Positions 1-7,876 of a stretch of 60,968 bases of DNA are shown piece after piece. Both the position numbers and the translations under genes were made by a program. This DNA is from Actinomycetota bacterium. GTDB taxonomy: Bacteria; Actinomycetota; Actinomycetes; Nanopelagicales; Nanopelagicaceae. How positions within the stretch are numbered: position 1 is the stretch's first letter; each line of letters opens with the position of its first letter. The notes under the pieces are model-generated. The model did no database searches and had not been told where the DNA came from. It worked only from the letters and a program-made list of their open reading frames with translations. The stretch spans positions 15,377 to 76,344 of the forward strand of contig PLXJ01000037.1 in assembly GCA_003151395.1 (NCBI GenBank), written 5' to 3'.

Positions 1-252
1 ACCCCGTCTTTCTTGGGGGCATTCCTCCTCTTATTTGCAAACTCCTTTTCTGCTTATGCGACTGCAGCCTCTCTTATCAGCCAGGGTTCAATAATTACTC
101 CACTCGAGATTAGCACCGCTTTATCAAGTGAAACTGGTGCCAACAATCCAGCGCTCGCCAAAAGTCTCTCCTTGGCAATGGTCGTTGTCGTCGTGATCGT
201 CATGGCGCTTTATACATTATTGCGGCGCCGAGTGAGTAAGTGGGAGCAATGA
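1..252 (+). CDS. ABC transporter permease, C-terminal part (cut by window start)
   Basis: The reading frame is open to base 1, so the gene begins outside the window and only its last 83 codons are visible. They carry the inner-membrane permease signature of polyamine/iron-type importers (PotB-like): the FANSFSAYATA stretch, a LISQGSIITPLEI segment, a final hydrophobic helix rich in Val and Leu, and a basic tail LLRRRVSKWEQ. The stop overlaps the start of the next permease as ATGA. A second permease, an ATPase and a metabolic enzyme follow in coupled order, so this is one half of a heterodimeric channel. The substrate-binding protein is presumably just upstream, outside the window. The substrate cannot be read from the permease. 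Confidence 0.85.
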   Translation, partial: TPSFLGAFLLLFANSFSAYATAASLISQGSIITPLEISTALSSETGANNPALAKSLSLAMVVVVVIVMALYTLLRRRVSKWEQ

Positions 253-1046
253 GCGTTCAAAATCAGAGTTTAGGAATTAAGACTTGGCGACGAGCAATTA
301 TTCTCTTTGTCGCGATTTACTTATTACTTCCAATCGCCGCAATGCTCGACTTTTCGACAAAATCACTCTCAGGCAAAAGGGGTCTCTCCTCCTGGAGAGC
401 GATTTTTCAACAACCAGATTTAATTGCAGCAGTAGGGGTGTCACTAGAACTCGCTGCAATTGTCGTAGCACTTGTTTTCTTTCTGGTTGTCCCAACCGTG
501 GTTTGGGTGCATCTGAAATTACCTAAATTGCGCCGCCCCATCGAATTAATCTGCTTACTGCCACTGGCGATACCTGGGATTGTTTTGGTTGTCGGAGTAG
601 CGAGTATTTATCGATGGATTAGCATCCATGTCACAGAATCACCTTTGATGTTGGCTGCCGTTTATTCGATGCTGGTTCTTCCGTACACCTACCGATCACT
701 TTCAGCCGCGCTCAATTCCGTTGATATTCATACCCTTGCAGAAGCTTCAAGAACACTAGGCGCCTCTACCTATCGCATGCTCTTTGGCGTGGTATTTCCG
801 ACGATTCGCTCTGGCGTAATGTCAGGCGCCGTGATTGCGATCGCGTTGGTATTGGGCGAATACACGATTTCTTCTATATTGAATTTTTCAACAATGCAAG
901 TCGAAATTAACTTAATAGGACAGACTGATGGGTTTGTCGCCGTAGCCATTTCCCTCGCATCACTCATCTTTGTCTTTCTTCTACTAGTAGTTATCCCAAC
1001 CACCGTTAATCATAGGAATGAAGTTCTAGAGGCCGAGCACTCATGA
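249..1046 (+). CDS. ABC transporter permease (PotC-like)
   Basis: Second inner-membrane permease of the importer, 265 aa, with about six hydrophobic segments. The EAA-loop region lies around residues 150-200 (LAEASRTLGASTYRMLFGVV and the following helix), where the ATPase docks. A GTG lies 9 bases upstream at 240. I chose ATG 249 because it overlaps the upstream stop as ATGA and has GGGAG just before it. The protein should pair with the truncated permease at the window start and the ATPase at 1063. Family placement in the polyamine/Fe3+/thiamine-type permeases is secure. The transported compound is unknown; coupling to an enolase-superfamily enzyme hints at an organic or sugar acid rather than a polyamine. 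Confidence 0.87.
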   Translation: MSVQNQSLGIKTWRRAIILFVAIYLLLPIAAMLDFSTKSLSGKRGLSSWRAIFQQPDLIAAVGVSLELAAIVVALVFFLVVPTVVWVHLKLPKLRRPIELICLLPLAIPGIVLVVGVASIYRWISIHVTESPLMLAAVYSMLVLPYTYRSLSAALNSVDIHTLAEASRTLGASTYRMLFGVVFPTIRSGVMSGAVIAIALVLGEYTISSILNFSTMQVEINLIGQTDGFVAVAISLASLIFVFLLLVVIPTTVNHRNEVLEAEHS

Positions 1047-1062
1047 TCGAGAGGATCAATCC

Positions 1063-2127
1063 GTGAGCACAAATGTCCGAGGCTCGTCTGCCGCCGTTAA
1101 GTTGATTGGCTTGGAAAAGTCATTTGGTTCAGTAAAAGCACTTGATGGTTTAACCATTGAAATTGGTCCCGGTGAACTAGTCGCGCTATTAGGCCCTTCT
1201 GGGTGCGGTAAAACGACTGCCCTCAGAGCGTTGGCTGGCCTACAGAATTTAGATCACGGTCAAATTTTTGTAGACGAGAAAGATGTTACCTTTTTGGCGC
1301 CAAACCGCAGAAATATGGGGATGGTATTTCAGGCATATAGCCTTTTCCCCCACATGTCCGCGCTCGCAAATGTCGAATATGGACTTACCCTCAAGGCGCA
1401 TAAAACTAGTTCTGATAAACGCTCTGCCCGTGGAAAAGAATTGTTAGATCTTGTTGGATTGTCTACGCATGCTAAGCACTATCCGCATCAATTATCTGGC
1501 GGACAGCAGCAACGTGTTGCCCTTGCCCGAGCACTAGCAATCTCTCCACAAGTTCTTCTTCTCGACGAACCGCTATCGGCACTTGATGCCAAAGTTCGTA
1601 CTCAGCTTCGCGATGAAATTCGAAGAATTCAACTTGAAGTTGGTACCACTACCTTGTTTGTAACCCACGACCAGGAGGAAGCACTTGGTATCGCCGATCG
1701 AGTCGGTGTTATGCGAGGAGGAATTCTGGAGCAAATTGCTGTACCCGCCGAACTTTATGACAGGCCAGCCTCTGCTTTTGTTGCGGAATTTGTAGGACTC
1801 ACAAATCCAATTCGTGGAAATGTATCTGCAGGATTTATCGAAATTCTGGGTCTGCGTGTACCCACTCTGCCCGGTTCGATTTCATCAGGAACCGGAATCG
1901 CCTTAGTGCGTCCGGAATCTCTGAAAGTTGAGGCGACAACGGAGGCAAACGGAAAAGTATTTTCTGCAAGTTTCCTTGGGGCCTCCTGCCGATTAACCAT
2001 CGATCTATCAGCCGGCGGACGAGTTGTGGCTCAAGTCCCCAGTTCTGATGCGGCTTCATTAGGAGCAGGCGCCAGTGTAAAAGTCGCATTCAGGTCAACG
2101 CCTGTCTTTGTAAAAGCTGAGCAATGA
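1063..2127 (+). CDS. ABC importer ATP-binding protein (PotA/UgpC type)
   Basis: Cytoplasmic ATPase of 354 aa. Walker A is GPSGCGKTT (about residue 45). The Q-loop is MVFQAYSLFPHM, the signature is LSGGQQQRVALARAL, Walker B is VLLLDEPLSALD and the H-loop is TLFVTHDQEEA. The last 110 residues form the TOBE-like regulatory domain typical of this class (QIAVPAELYDRP, then a beta-rich tail with ALVRPES). The GTG start is preceded by GAGAGG. It lies 16 bp after the permease stop and overlaps the following enzyme gene as ATGA, so all four genes are probably translated from one message. The substrate is not determinable from the ATPase. Confidence 0.93.
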   Translation: MSTNVRGSSAAVKLIGLEKSFGSVKALDGLTIEIGPGELVALLGPSGCGKTTALRALAGLQNLDHGQIFVDEKDVTFLAPNRRNMGMVFQAYSLFPHMSALANVEYGLTLKAHKTSSDKRSARGKELLDLVGLSTHAKHYPHQLSGGQQQRVALARALAISPQVLLLDEPLSALDAKVRTQLRDEIRRIQLEVGTTTLFVTHDQEEALGIADRVGVMRGGILEQIAVPAELYDRPASAFVAEFVGLTNPIRGNVSAGFIEILGLRVPTLPGSISSGTGIALVRPESLKVEATTEANGKVFSASFLGASCRLTIDLSAGGRVVAQVPSSDAASLGAGASVKVAFRSTPVFVKAEQ

Positions 2128-3233
2128 CCCTTGGCTCCATAAAATCAATCGAAACTTTCAATGATGATTTTGTTTGCTTTGTAAAAATAACCACAGATAG
2201 CGAAAATATTGGTTGGGGCCAGACCTCCACCTATAACGCTGATATCACCACCGAGGTATTTCACCGCCAAGTTGCGCCGTGGGCCCTTGGGAGAGATGCG
2301 ACCAATATCGGCGATCTCGTGACCAGGGTGGAAGCTAAAGAGCATAAATACCCGGGTAGTTACCGAGCCCGCGCTATAGCGGGCCTAGACACGGCGCTAT
2401 GGGATTTACGAGGCAAGGTGGAAGACAAACCAGTCGTCGAGTTGCTCGGTGGAAGCCCAAAGACGTTGCGGGCATATGCCTCTTCGATGAAGCGTGATAT
2501 TTCACCAACTTCAGAAGCTGCGCGTTTTGTTAAGTTACGCGATGATTTTGGATTTACGGCGTTTAAATGGCGCGTGGCCAGCGAGTGTGGAAACGATATT
2601 GACGAGTGGCCTAATCGAACAGAAGAAATAGTTCCCACTGTTTCTAATGCGCTTGGAGATGGAGTGGCGAAGTTGGTTGATGCCAATAGTGGGTACTCCC
2701 CCAAGCGTGCCATAGAAGTCGGCAAGCTCCTTGAGGAGAATGGTATTTCGCATTTTGAAGAGCCATGTAAATATTGGGAACTGCTTGAAACTAAAGCTGT
2801 CACGGATGCGCTCTCCCTTGATGTGACGGGTGGTGAACAAGATTGGGATCTTGCAATTTGGCAACGCATGATCGATTTACGAGTAGTGGATATCGTGCAA
2901 CCGGATGTTATGTATATGGGTGGAATCTGGCGCACCCTTAAAGTTGTTGAGATGGCTGCAGCGGCAGAAATACCCGTAACTCCACATAGTGCAAATCTCT
3001 CGCTCGTGACCATTTGCACGATGCACTTACTGGGAGCGATTACTAATCCAGGAAAGTATCTAGAACTATCTATTGAAGGCCCTGACTACTATCCGTGGCA
3101 GGAGAAGTTATTTTTAGGCGACCCATTTAAAGTGGAAAATGGTCAGGTGACTATCCCATCTGAGCCCGGTTGGGGTGTAGAGGTAAATCCAACTTGGCTC
3201 GCTAAGGCCCACTACAAAATTTCAAGTATTTAA
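2124..3233 (+). CDS. enolase-superfamily enzyme (mandelate racemase / acid-sugar dehydratase type)
   Basis: A 369-aa member of the mandelate racemase/muconate lactonizing group: an N-terminal capping domain (to about residue 115) followed by a TIM barrel. Likely metal ligands are D186 (VDANSGY), E213 (FEEPCK) and E238 (TGGEQDW). A His-Asp pair is visible as D261 (VQPDVMYMGG) and H288 (TPHSANLS). The usual KxK base motif appears as K148-W-R150, so the second lysine is replaced by arginine. That argues for a dehydratase-like or one-base reaction rather than racemisation. The start overlaps the ATPase stop by 4 bp, so the substrate is probably what the transporter imports. Exact specificity (acid sugar or other) cannot be assigned from sequence. 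Confidence 0.85.
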   Translation: MTLGSIKSIETFNDDFVCFVKITTDSENIGWGQTSTYNADITTEVFHRQVAPWALGRDATNIGDLVTRVEAKEHKYPGSYRARAIAGLDTALWDLRGKVEDKPVVELLGGSPKTLRAYASSMKRDISPTSEAARFVKLRDDFGFTAFKWRVASECGNDIDEWPNRTEEIVPTVSNALGDGVAKLVDANSGYSPKRAIEVGKLLEENGISHFEEPCKYWELLETKAVTDALSLDVTGGEQDWDLAIWQRMIDLRVVDIVQPDVMYMGGIWRTLKVVEMAAAAEIPVTPHSANLSLVTICTMHLLGAITNPGKYLELSIEGPDYYPWQEKLFLGDPFKVENGQVTIPSEPGWGVEVNPTWLAKAHYKISSI

Positions 3234-3235
3234 TT

Positions 3236-3631
3236 ATGGGTTATCCATCAAAATCTGCAAGATACGTCATCTTTGCCCTCTCTTGGGCCTTTCTCCTATT
3301 CATCCTTGCGCTTACTCTGCCATTTGTAACGGCCCGCGATTCAAACAAAGTCATAACCTACGTGGCTCTTGATGGAAACGCGCCTCTCATATGGATCTTA
3401 GGACTAATCGCCCTTGCACTACTCGTAGGCTTTCTTTTGCGTTACGGGGCTAAAATGGGGGACACGCTGGTTGTAAGCCTGGCATGGCTATTGTCAGGAG
3501 CTATCGTTGTGGCAGGAATCATCGGGTTCTTGACCCTACTATTCATCTCGGGTTTAGCAATGGCTCTAGTAGGCGTTTTTCTACTCAAGGCATGTAGTTG
3601 TATTGCTCCTTTTCGAACCAAACGTAACTAA
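3236..3631 (+). CDS. small membrane protein, unknown function
   Basis: A 131-aa hydrophobic protein with four likely membrane helices (about residues 10-30, 50-68, 80-100 and 100-122) and short basic ends (KSARY at the start, FRTKRN at the end). It starts two bases after the enolase-family gene stop and therefore probably belongs to that operon. No family is recognised and there is no catalytic motif. It faces the phosphoesterase gene tail to tail, with one base between the stops. An accessory membrane subunit for the transporter is conceivable, but only position suggests it. Confidence 0.6.
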   Translation: MGYPSKSARYVIFALSWAFLLFILALTLPFVTARDSNKVITYVALDGNAPLIWILGLIALALLVGFLLRYGAKMGDTLVVSLAWLLSGAIVVAGIIGFLTLLFISGLAMALVGVFLLKACSCIAPFRTKRN

Positions 3632-3632
3632 A

Positions 3633-5192
3633 TTACATCCGATTTGGAATTCGAAGGACGGTATTCCTGACCTCTGGAGTCCCAGGCCCAAAAGAGAAAC
3701 CTCCAGAACTACCCAATTCTTCACGTTTTTGCCATACATTTGCGCAGAGTAAACGGGACAACGCTGCAAGTTCAAGAGGAGTTTTGGCCTCGGAATAATC
3801 AACATCACCAGCATGGTCAACCACGGTCAAGGCAATATAAATATCTCCAGCGCTGTCACGGACAACTTCTATCATGCGGCTTTGCTGCGGCCAATCAATA
3901 TGCGATGCGGTTTCGACCTGCCACAAACCAATATTCTCTTCCTGCTGGCCAATCCACTCCACTTGATGACGATGCTCATGACCCGCCAACCATAAAATAA
4001 CTTGGGGATATTTAACTAACATTGCAGTGATTTCTTCTCGACAGATTCTCCGCCCAATGGGGGCATAGTCGTTAAACATTGTTACCAACGGATGATGCGA
4101 GGCCAGGACCACTGGCTTTTTCGAATTCTTGATTTCAGTTTCAAGCCAGGCAAATTGCGGTTCATCTAAAGACCCTTGCCACCCACCAAATTGGTTCACA
4201 GAATCCATCACTATCAAACGAACCGCGCCTAAATCAGTTGCGTAGTACATCGTCTTCTCTTGAACATTTTGATGGGTAAAGCCATGTCCTTTTGGGAGAC
4301 CATTTGCTGCAATATGTTTGCTGGCAAATTCACCGCGTTCAACCGCGCGCCTGAGAATATCCGGAGTCACTTGCACATAGGGCGCGTCACTCACTCCAGG
4401 AAAATCTGCTGGTCCTACTTCATTAAAGGCAGATAACGTGGCTTCTAAGGAAAGCGAAGTGGGCAATCCTTCAAATCGACGGCCAGCAATTTGTGCAACT
4501 TGGGTTGCCTCACTTGGTGTGACTGTACCTTGCAAGAGCGCATCATGGTTTCCATGAACGGCAAACCATGGAACGCTCAAACCACTGGCTTTAAAAGGAG
4601 CGCGGCAACTATCAAGCAATCCGGCAACTACCGGGAATCCGTACTTGCTGCGTGCATCATCATCTTCGCACCCAATGGGAGTTCCATGCGGATGCCAGTA
4701 TTTAACATCATAATGCTGCGGATTCTCGTCCATCACTCCTTCATATTTTTCTAATGAACCAGAATCAGGATGAATATGCCCGCCATTTAGTATTGATATG
4801 TACCAATCAACTTCATTAACTTGTGCATTGTCGGTTGTATCTCCCGTGACGATAGCAGCAGTCACTGAGTGACCAGAGAGCGGTCCGACAGATATCTTAT
4901 TGAGCGCTTGAACCATCGCTTCAACCACCTGAGTGGCCAACATTGAATGTGGACGATACGTACCGATAGTTCCGACGATTTCGCGGATCGGGCTATCGGG
5001 ATCGGCCCATCTATCCAAGTATTCAGGTCGCAAGGGTGATTGGGCATCGCAGACATGTAAGTCGGACAAGTGGTGCAAAATTAGTAACGGCTCGCTTTGA
5101 ATCGGGAAATCCTCACCGAGATGCTGTGGATCCGGAACTCGTACCAATTTACGCCAACCCTTATCGTCGGGTTCTCCACGTTTAAGCGCCAT
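3633..5192 (-). CDS. calcineurin-like metallophosphoesterase (TIGR03767-like)
   Basis: A 519-aa member of the dinuclear-metal phosphoesterases. The metal-binding motifs occur in order: LSDLHVCD near the N-terminus, VTGDTTDNAQ, HGNHDALLQG, ASHHPLVTMF and LAGHEHRHQVEW. Length and overall pattern recall an actinobacterial family (TIGR03767) of unknown substrate. A TTG 18 bases upstream (5210) extends the frame, but ATG 5192 gives the N-terminus MALKRGEPDD, which fits relatives better. It is transcribed away from moaD and is not functionally linked to it by any visible sign. No clear signal peptide is seen, so it probably acts in the cytoplasm. Confidence 0.85.
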   Translation of the reverse strand: MALKRGEPDDKGWRKLVRVPDPQHLGEDFPIQSEPLLILHHLSDLHVCDAQSPLRPEYLDRWADPDSPIREIVGTIGTYRPHSMLATQVVEAMVQALNKISVGPLSGHSVTAAIVTGDTTDNAQVNEVDWYISILNGGHIHPDSGSLEKYEGVMDENPQHYDVKYWHPHGTPIGCEDDDARSKYGFPVVAGLLDSCRAPFKASGLSVPWFAVHGNHDALLQGTVTPSEATQVAQIAGRRFEGLPTSLSLEATLSAFNEVGPADFPGVSDAPYVQVTPDILRRAVERGEFASKHIAANGLPKGHGFTHQNVQEKTMYYATDLGAVRLIVMDSVNQFGGWQGSLDEPQFAWLETEIKNSKKPVVLASHHPLVTMFNDYAPIGRRICREEITAMLVKYPQVILWLAGHEHRHQVEWIGQQEENIGLWQVETASHIDWPQQSRMIEVVRDSAGDIYIALTVVDHAGDVDYSEAKTPLELAALSRLLCANVWQKREELGSSGGFSFGPGTPEVRNTVLRIPNRM

Positions 5193-5247
5193 GGAACTAG
5201 CGTAATTCAAGTTCGCTTCTAGTTCGCCAAAAAGGGATAATTTGTAA

Positions 5248-5490
5248 ATGGAATCTGTTCAAGTGCGCTTTTTTGCGGCTGCTCGCGCCGCTGCTCACAC
5301 CGATCGACTGGAAGTACCTTCTGGGACATTGCGGGAAATCTTGGCGAACTTTTCAAGCACGAGCACTGATCTCGGACGGATAATTCCGCAATGTTCCTTT
5401 CTTGTGGATTCTGTTATCTGTCATGACTTTGATAAAACAATAGCCCCAGGGAGTGAGATCCACGTTCTACCTAAATTTGCAGGGGGTTAA
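5248..5490 (+). CDS. moaD: molybdopterin synthase small subunit MoaD
   Basis: An 80-aa ubiquitin-like sulfur carrier ending in the required Gly-Gly (LPKFAGG). Its terminal thiocarboxylate donates sulfur to precursor Z in the MoaD-MoaE complex; MoeB (9862-11007) would activate it. The start has an AAGGGA Shine-Dalgarno 11 bases upstream. It is the only molybdenum-cofactor gene here on the plus strand, and it meets moaA tail to tail with one base between the stops. The 37-bp gap to the divergent phosphoesterase must hold its promoter. Short MoaD/ThiS-fold proteins are hard to tell apart by sequence alone, so the assignment rests on the GG terminus plus context. Confidence 0.88.
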   Translation: MESVQVRFFAAARAAAHTDRLEVPSGTLREILANFSSTSTDLGRIIPQCSFLVDSVICHDFDKTIAPGSEIHVLPKFAGG

Positions 5491-5491
5491 C

Positions 5492-6493
5492 TCACCCTCC
5501 GATAGCCGACATTGGTCGACGTGGCTGAATAAAAGAGGGATCATTTATTCCGTGGCCTGGAAGTTTGCCAGCAACAGCTTTATAAAAACGATCCGATAAT
5601 TCCTGTGTAATTTGATCCTGCGAATAATCTAAACTTCGAAGTACTTTCCGTAGATCCATTTCTTCCAATGAGAACAAGCAGGATCGAAGTTGACCATCGG
5701 AGGTCAATCGAAGTCGGTCACATGCACCACAAAATGGTTCAGTAACACTGGCAATGATTCCGACGGTCGCTTGCGTACCGTTAATGTAAAACTCTTGCGC
5801 AGGAGATGATCCACGTCCTGGAACAGGCGCTAATTCAAATTCTTCGGAAAGGGAAGCAAGTATCGCATCGGCGGTCACCATGGTTGCCCGATCCCAAATA
5901 CCGCCAGCGTCAAGCGGCATCTGTTCAATAAAACGAAGAGAATACCCTTCTGCCAGCGCCCACTTGAGCAACGAGGGGGCTTCATCGTCATTAATGTCCT
6001 TAAGTAAAACACTATTGATTTTTATTGGAGCAAGTCCCGCTTCACGAGCCGCGTGAAGTCCGGCGAAAACATCTTCAATACGATCGCGGTGAGTCAGAGC
6101 CATAAATCGACTCCTGTCCAAAGTATCTAGACTGACATTAATTCTCTGAAGCCCGGCTTCTGCCAAGGGTTTAGCTAGTTGAACAAGGCGCAAGCCATTG
6201 GTAGTTAAGGAGACGCTCGGGGCATTTGCGAGCGCAGAAATCCTGGAGACGATCTCAACGATGTCGGCGCGCAAGAGTGGTTCGCCTCCCGTAAGTCGAA
6301 TCTCTTCTATACCTACCGCGACCGCCACGCTAACAACGGTCATCAACTCATCGGTGTTTAGTAGGTGCTCAGACTTGAGCCAATCAGAAAAATCATGAGG
6401 CATGCAATAGGCACAGCGAAGTGAACAGCGATCAGTCAACGAAACGCGAAGGTCCCGATGTTTGCGGCCATAGCTATCTGTAAGTGAACTCAT
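5492..6493 (-). CDS. moaA: GTP 3',8-cyclase MoaA
   Basis: Radical-SAM enzyme of 333 aa that makes the first intermediate of molybdopterin from GTP, together with MoaC. The N-terminal cluster motif CxxxCxxC is at C23, C27 and C30 (DRCSLRCAYCMP). The SAM-binding LTGGEPLL follows. The C-terminal cluster cysteines appear as FCGACDRLRL and LRSCLF. The protein ends in the functional Gly-Gly (SAIGG). An upstream in-frame ATG at 6508 exists, but ATG 6493 overlaps the moaE stop as ATGA and fits the family N-terminus. It is the last gene of the long minus-strand molybdenum run. Confidence 0.96.
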   Translation of the reverse strand: MSSLTDSYGRKHRDLRVSLTDRCSLRCAYCMPHDFSDWLKSEHLLNTDELMTVVSVAVAVGIEEIRLTGGEPLLRADIVEIVSRISALANAPSVSLTTNGLRLVQLAKPLAEAGLQRINVSLDTLDRSRFMALTHRDRIEDVFAGLHAAREAGLAPIKINSVLLKDINDDEAPSLLKWALAEGYSLRFIEQMPLDAGGIWDRATMVTADAILASLSEEFELAPVPGRGSSPAQEFYINGTQATVGIIASVTEPFCGACDRLRLTSDGQLRSCLFSLEEMDLRKVLRSLDYSQDQITQELSDRFYKAVAGKLPGHGINDPSFIQPRRPMSAIGG

Positions 6494-6903
6494 GCAGTAT
6501 TCACCCACTCAGCGCTTCCATCAGAAAAGACTTGGTATTTCCAAATTGGAAGGCGAGATTTTATTTCGTCGACGAGTTGCGAGCAAGCGGCCAGTGCTGG
6601 AGCGCGGTGAACCGCGGATACCGCAAGAACGAAGGCACTCTCACCGATTTCAATGGAACCGTAGCGGTGTGCAGCGGCAACATTTCCGATCTCGTATTGA
6701 GTTGCAACTTCGGTAACTATTTCAAGCAATACGTCTTGCGCCGACGGATGTATCTCATACATTAAAGAAGTCACAACCTTGTCACTATCGTTGTTCCGAA
6801 CATTTCCAGAAAAAGTAACGACGGCGCCGTAGTCCTCTGACTCAACACTCTTGGCAAGGTCCGTCGCACTTATGATCTCAGAAGTTACCAAAGCTGTGAT
6901 CAT
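6490..6903 (-). CDS. moaE: molybdopterin synthase large subunit MoaE
   Basis: A 137-aa catalytic subunit that uses MoaD thiocarboxylate to convert cyclic pyranopterin phosphate to molybdopterin. Recognisable family segments are GAVVTFSGNVRN (residues 26-37), YEIHPSAQ, HRYGSIEIGESAFVLAVSAV, and the C-terminal lysine-containing active-site region PIWKYQVFSDGSAEWV. The stop overlaps the moaA start by 4 bp, and the gene follows the mog-like gene directly. Its partner moaD sits 1 kb away on the other strand rather than in tandem, which is less usual. Confidence 0.95.
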   Translation of the reverse strand: MITALVTSEIISATDLAKSVESEDYGAVVTFSGNVRNNDSDKVVTSLMYEIHPSAQDVLLEIVTEVATQYEIGNVAAAHRYGSIEIGESAFVLAVSAVHRAPALAACSQLVDEIKSRLPIWKYQVFSDGSAEWVNTA

Positions 6904-7395
6904 TTAGTGATCAACTCCGTGCAATTGATCCAAAATGTGACCAGCTAAACGCTCAATGATCACCAATCCATCACGCACTCCACCAGTCGATCCAGGTAGA
7001 TTGATAATGAGCGAGGTTCCGTGAGTTCCAGTTAAGCCGCGACTGAGATCCGTCGTTGGAACGTGAACGCGCGAATACGCACGAAGCGCTTCGCCAAATC
7101 CCGGAATGAGTTTTTCGAGAAAGGGGGCCGTAGCCTCTGGTGTGATATCAGTTGGAGAAACTCCTGTTCCCCCCGTGGTCACAATCAGATTGATATGAGA
7201 ATCTAAGGCGCGTGAAATTTCTCGAGCAATTACTACTGAATCATCAGCAACGAGTACTAGTTCAGAAACGGCATATCCGAGGGCAGTCAAACCATCGATA
7301 AGAATATTTCCACTGAGATCTTCGTATATCCCAGCTGCCGCACGATTGCTAGCGGTAATGACTTGTGCGGTGTAACCCGTCAATCTCGTATCCAA
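6904..7395 (-). CDS. mog: molybdopterin adenylyltransferase MogA/MoaB-like
   Basis: A 163-aa single-domain MoCF_biosynth protein that adenylates molybdopterin before metal insertion by MoeA. The nucleotide/pterin-binding motif TTGGTGVSPTDITPEAT and the following NLPGSTGGVRDGL loop are intact. The farthest start is TTG at 7395, which overlaps moaC by 16 bp. A second TTG at 7383 overlaps the moaC stop as TTGA and is equally possible. It sits between moaC and moaE in the same operon. Mog and MoaB cannot be separated by sequence alone; in actinobacteria the MoaB form commonly carries the activity. Confidence 0.9.
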   Translation of the reverse strand: MDTRLTGYTAQVITASNRAAAGIYEDLSGNILIDGLTALGYAVSELVLVADDSVVIAREISRALDSHINLIVTTGGTGVSPTDITPEATAPFLEKLIPGFGEALRAYSRVHVPTTDLSRGLTGTHGTSLIINLPGSTGGVRDGLVIIERLAGHILDQLHGVDH

Positions 7396-7859
7396 TTGCC
7401 GTTTCTGCCGCCAGATTTCCGGTCAACTCGAATATCACAGAGGGTTGCGCCTGGATCCAAGGCCTTGACCATATCGATCACCGTTAATCCAGCTATCGAT
7501 ACGGCTGTGAGAGCTTCCATTTCTACACCGGTTCGATCAACAGTCCTGACTTCAACGCTCATTGCGACTCCCGCATCAATAATTTCTAATTCGACATCCA
7601 CGCCATGAATGGCAATTGGATGACACAAGGGGATCAAATCCGAAGTTCGTTTGGCACCCAATATTGCCGCCACTCGCGCGGTTGCTAACACGTCCCCCTT
7701 CGGTATTCCGCCTTCCCGCAAGAGAGCTACAACCGCAGGTGTGAGTTTCACCCAGCCAGAAGCGAGAGCGATACGAACCGTAATTTCTCGATCGGCCACA
7801 TTAACCATATGAGCCTGACCTTTATCATTGAGATGCGTAAGAGAATTTTCCGTTGTCAT
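7380..7859 (-). CDS. moaC: cyclic pyranopterin monophosphate synthase MoaC
   Basis: A 159-aa enzyme that completes the first step of molybdenum-cofactor synthesis with MoaA. Key segments are MVNVADREITVRIA, LIPLCHPIAIHGVDVE (active-site His region), ALTAVSIAGLTVIDMVKA and the C-terminal KSGGRNG. A longer frame reaches GTG 7895 inside moeA. ATG 7859 is preferred because it has GAGGA about 11 bases upstream and gives the family N-terminus (LTHLNDKGQAHMVNV). It lies 17 bp after moeA and overlaps the next gene. Confidence 0.96.
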   Translation of the reverse strand: MTTENSLTHLNDKGQAHMVNVADREITVRIALASGWVKLTPAVVALLREGGIPKGDVLATARVAAILGAKRTSDLIPLCHPIAIHGVDVELEIIDAGVAMSVEVRTVDRTGVEMEALTAVSIAGLTVIDMVKALDPGATLCDIRVDRKSGGRNGNWIRD

Positions 7860-7876
7860 AGCGTTTCTATCCTCAT

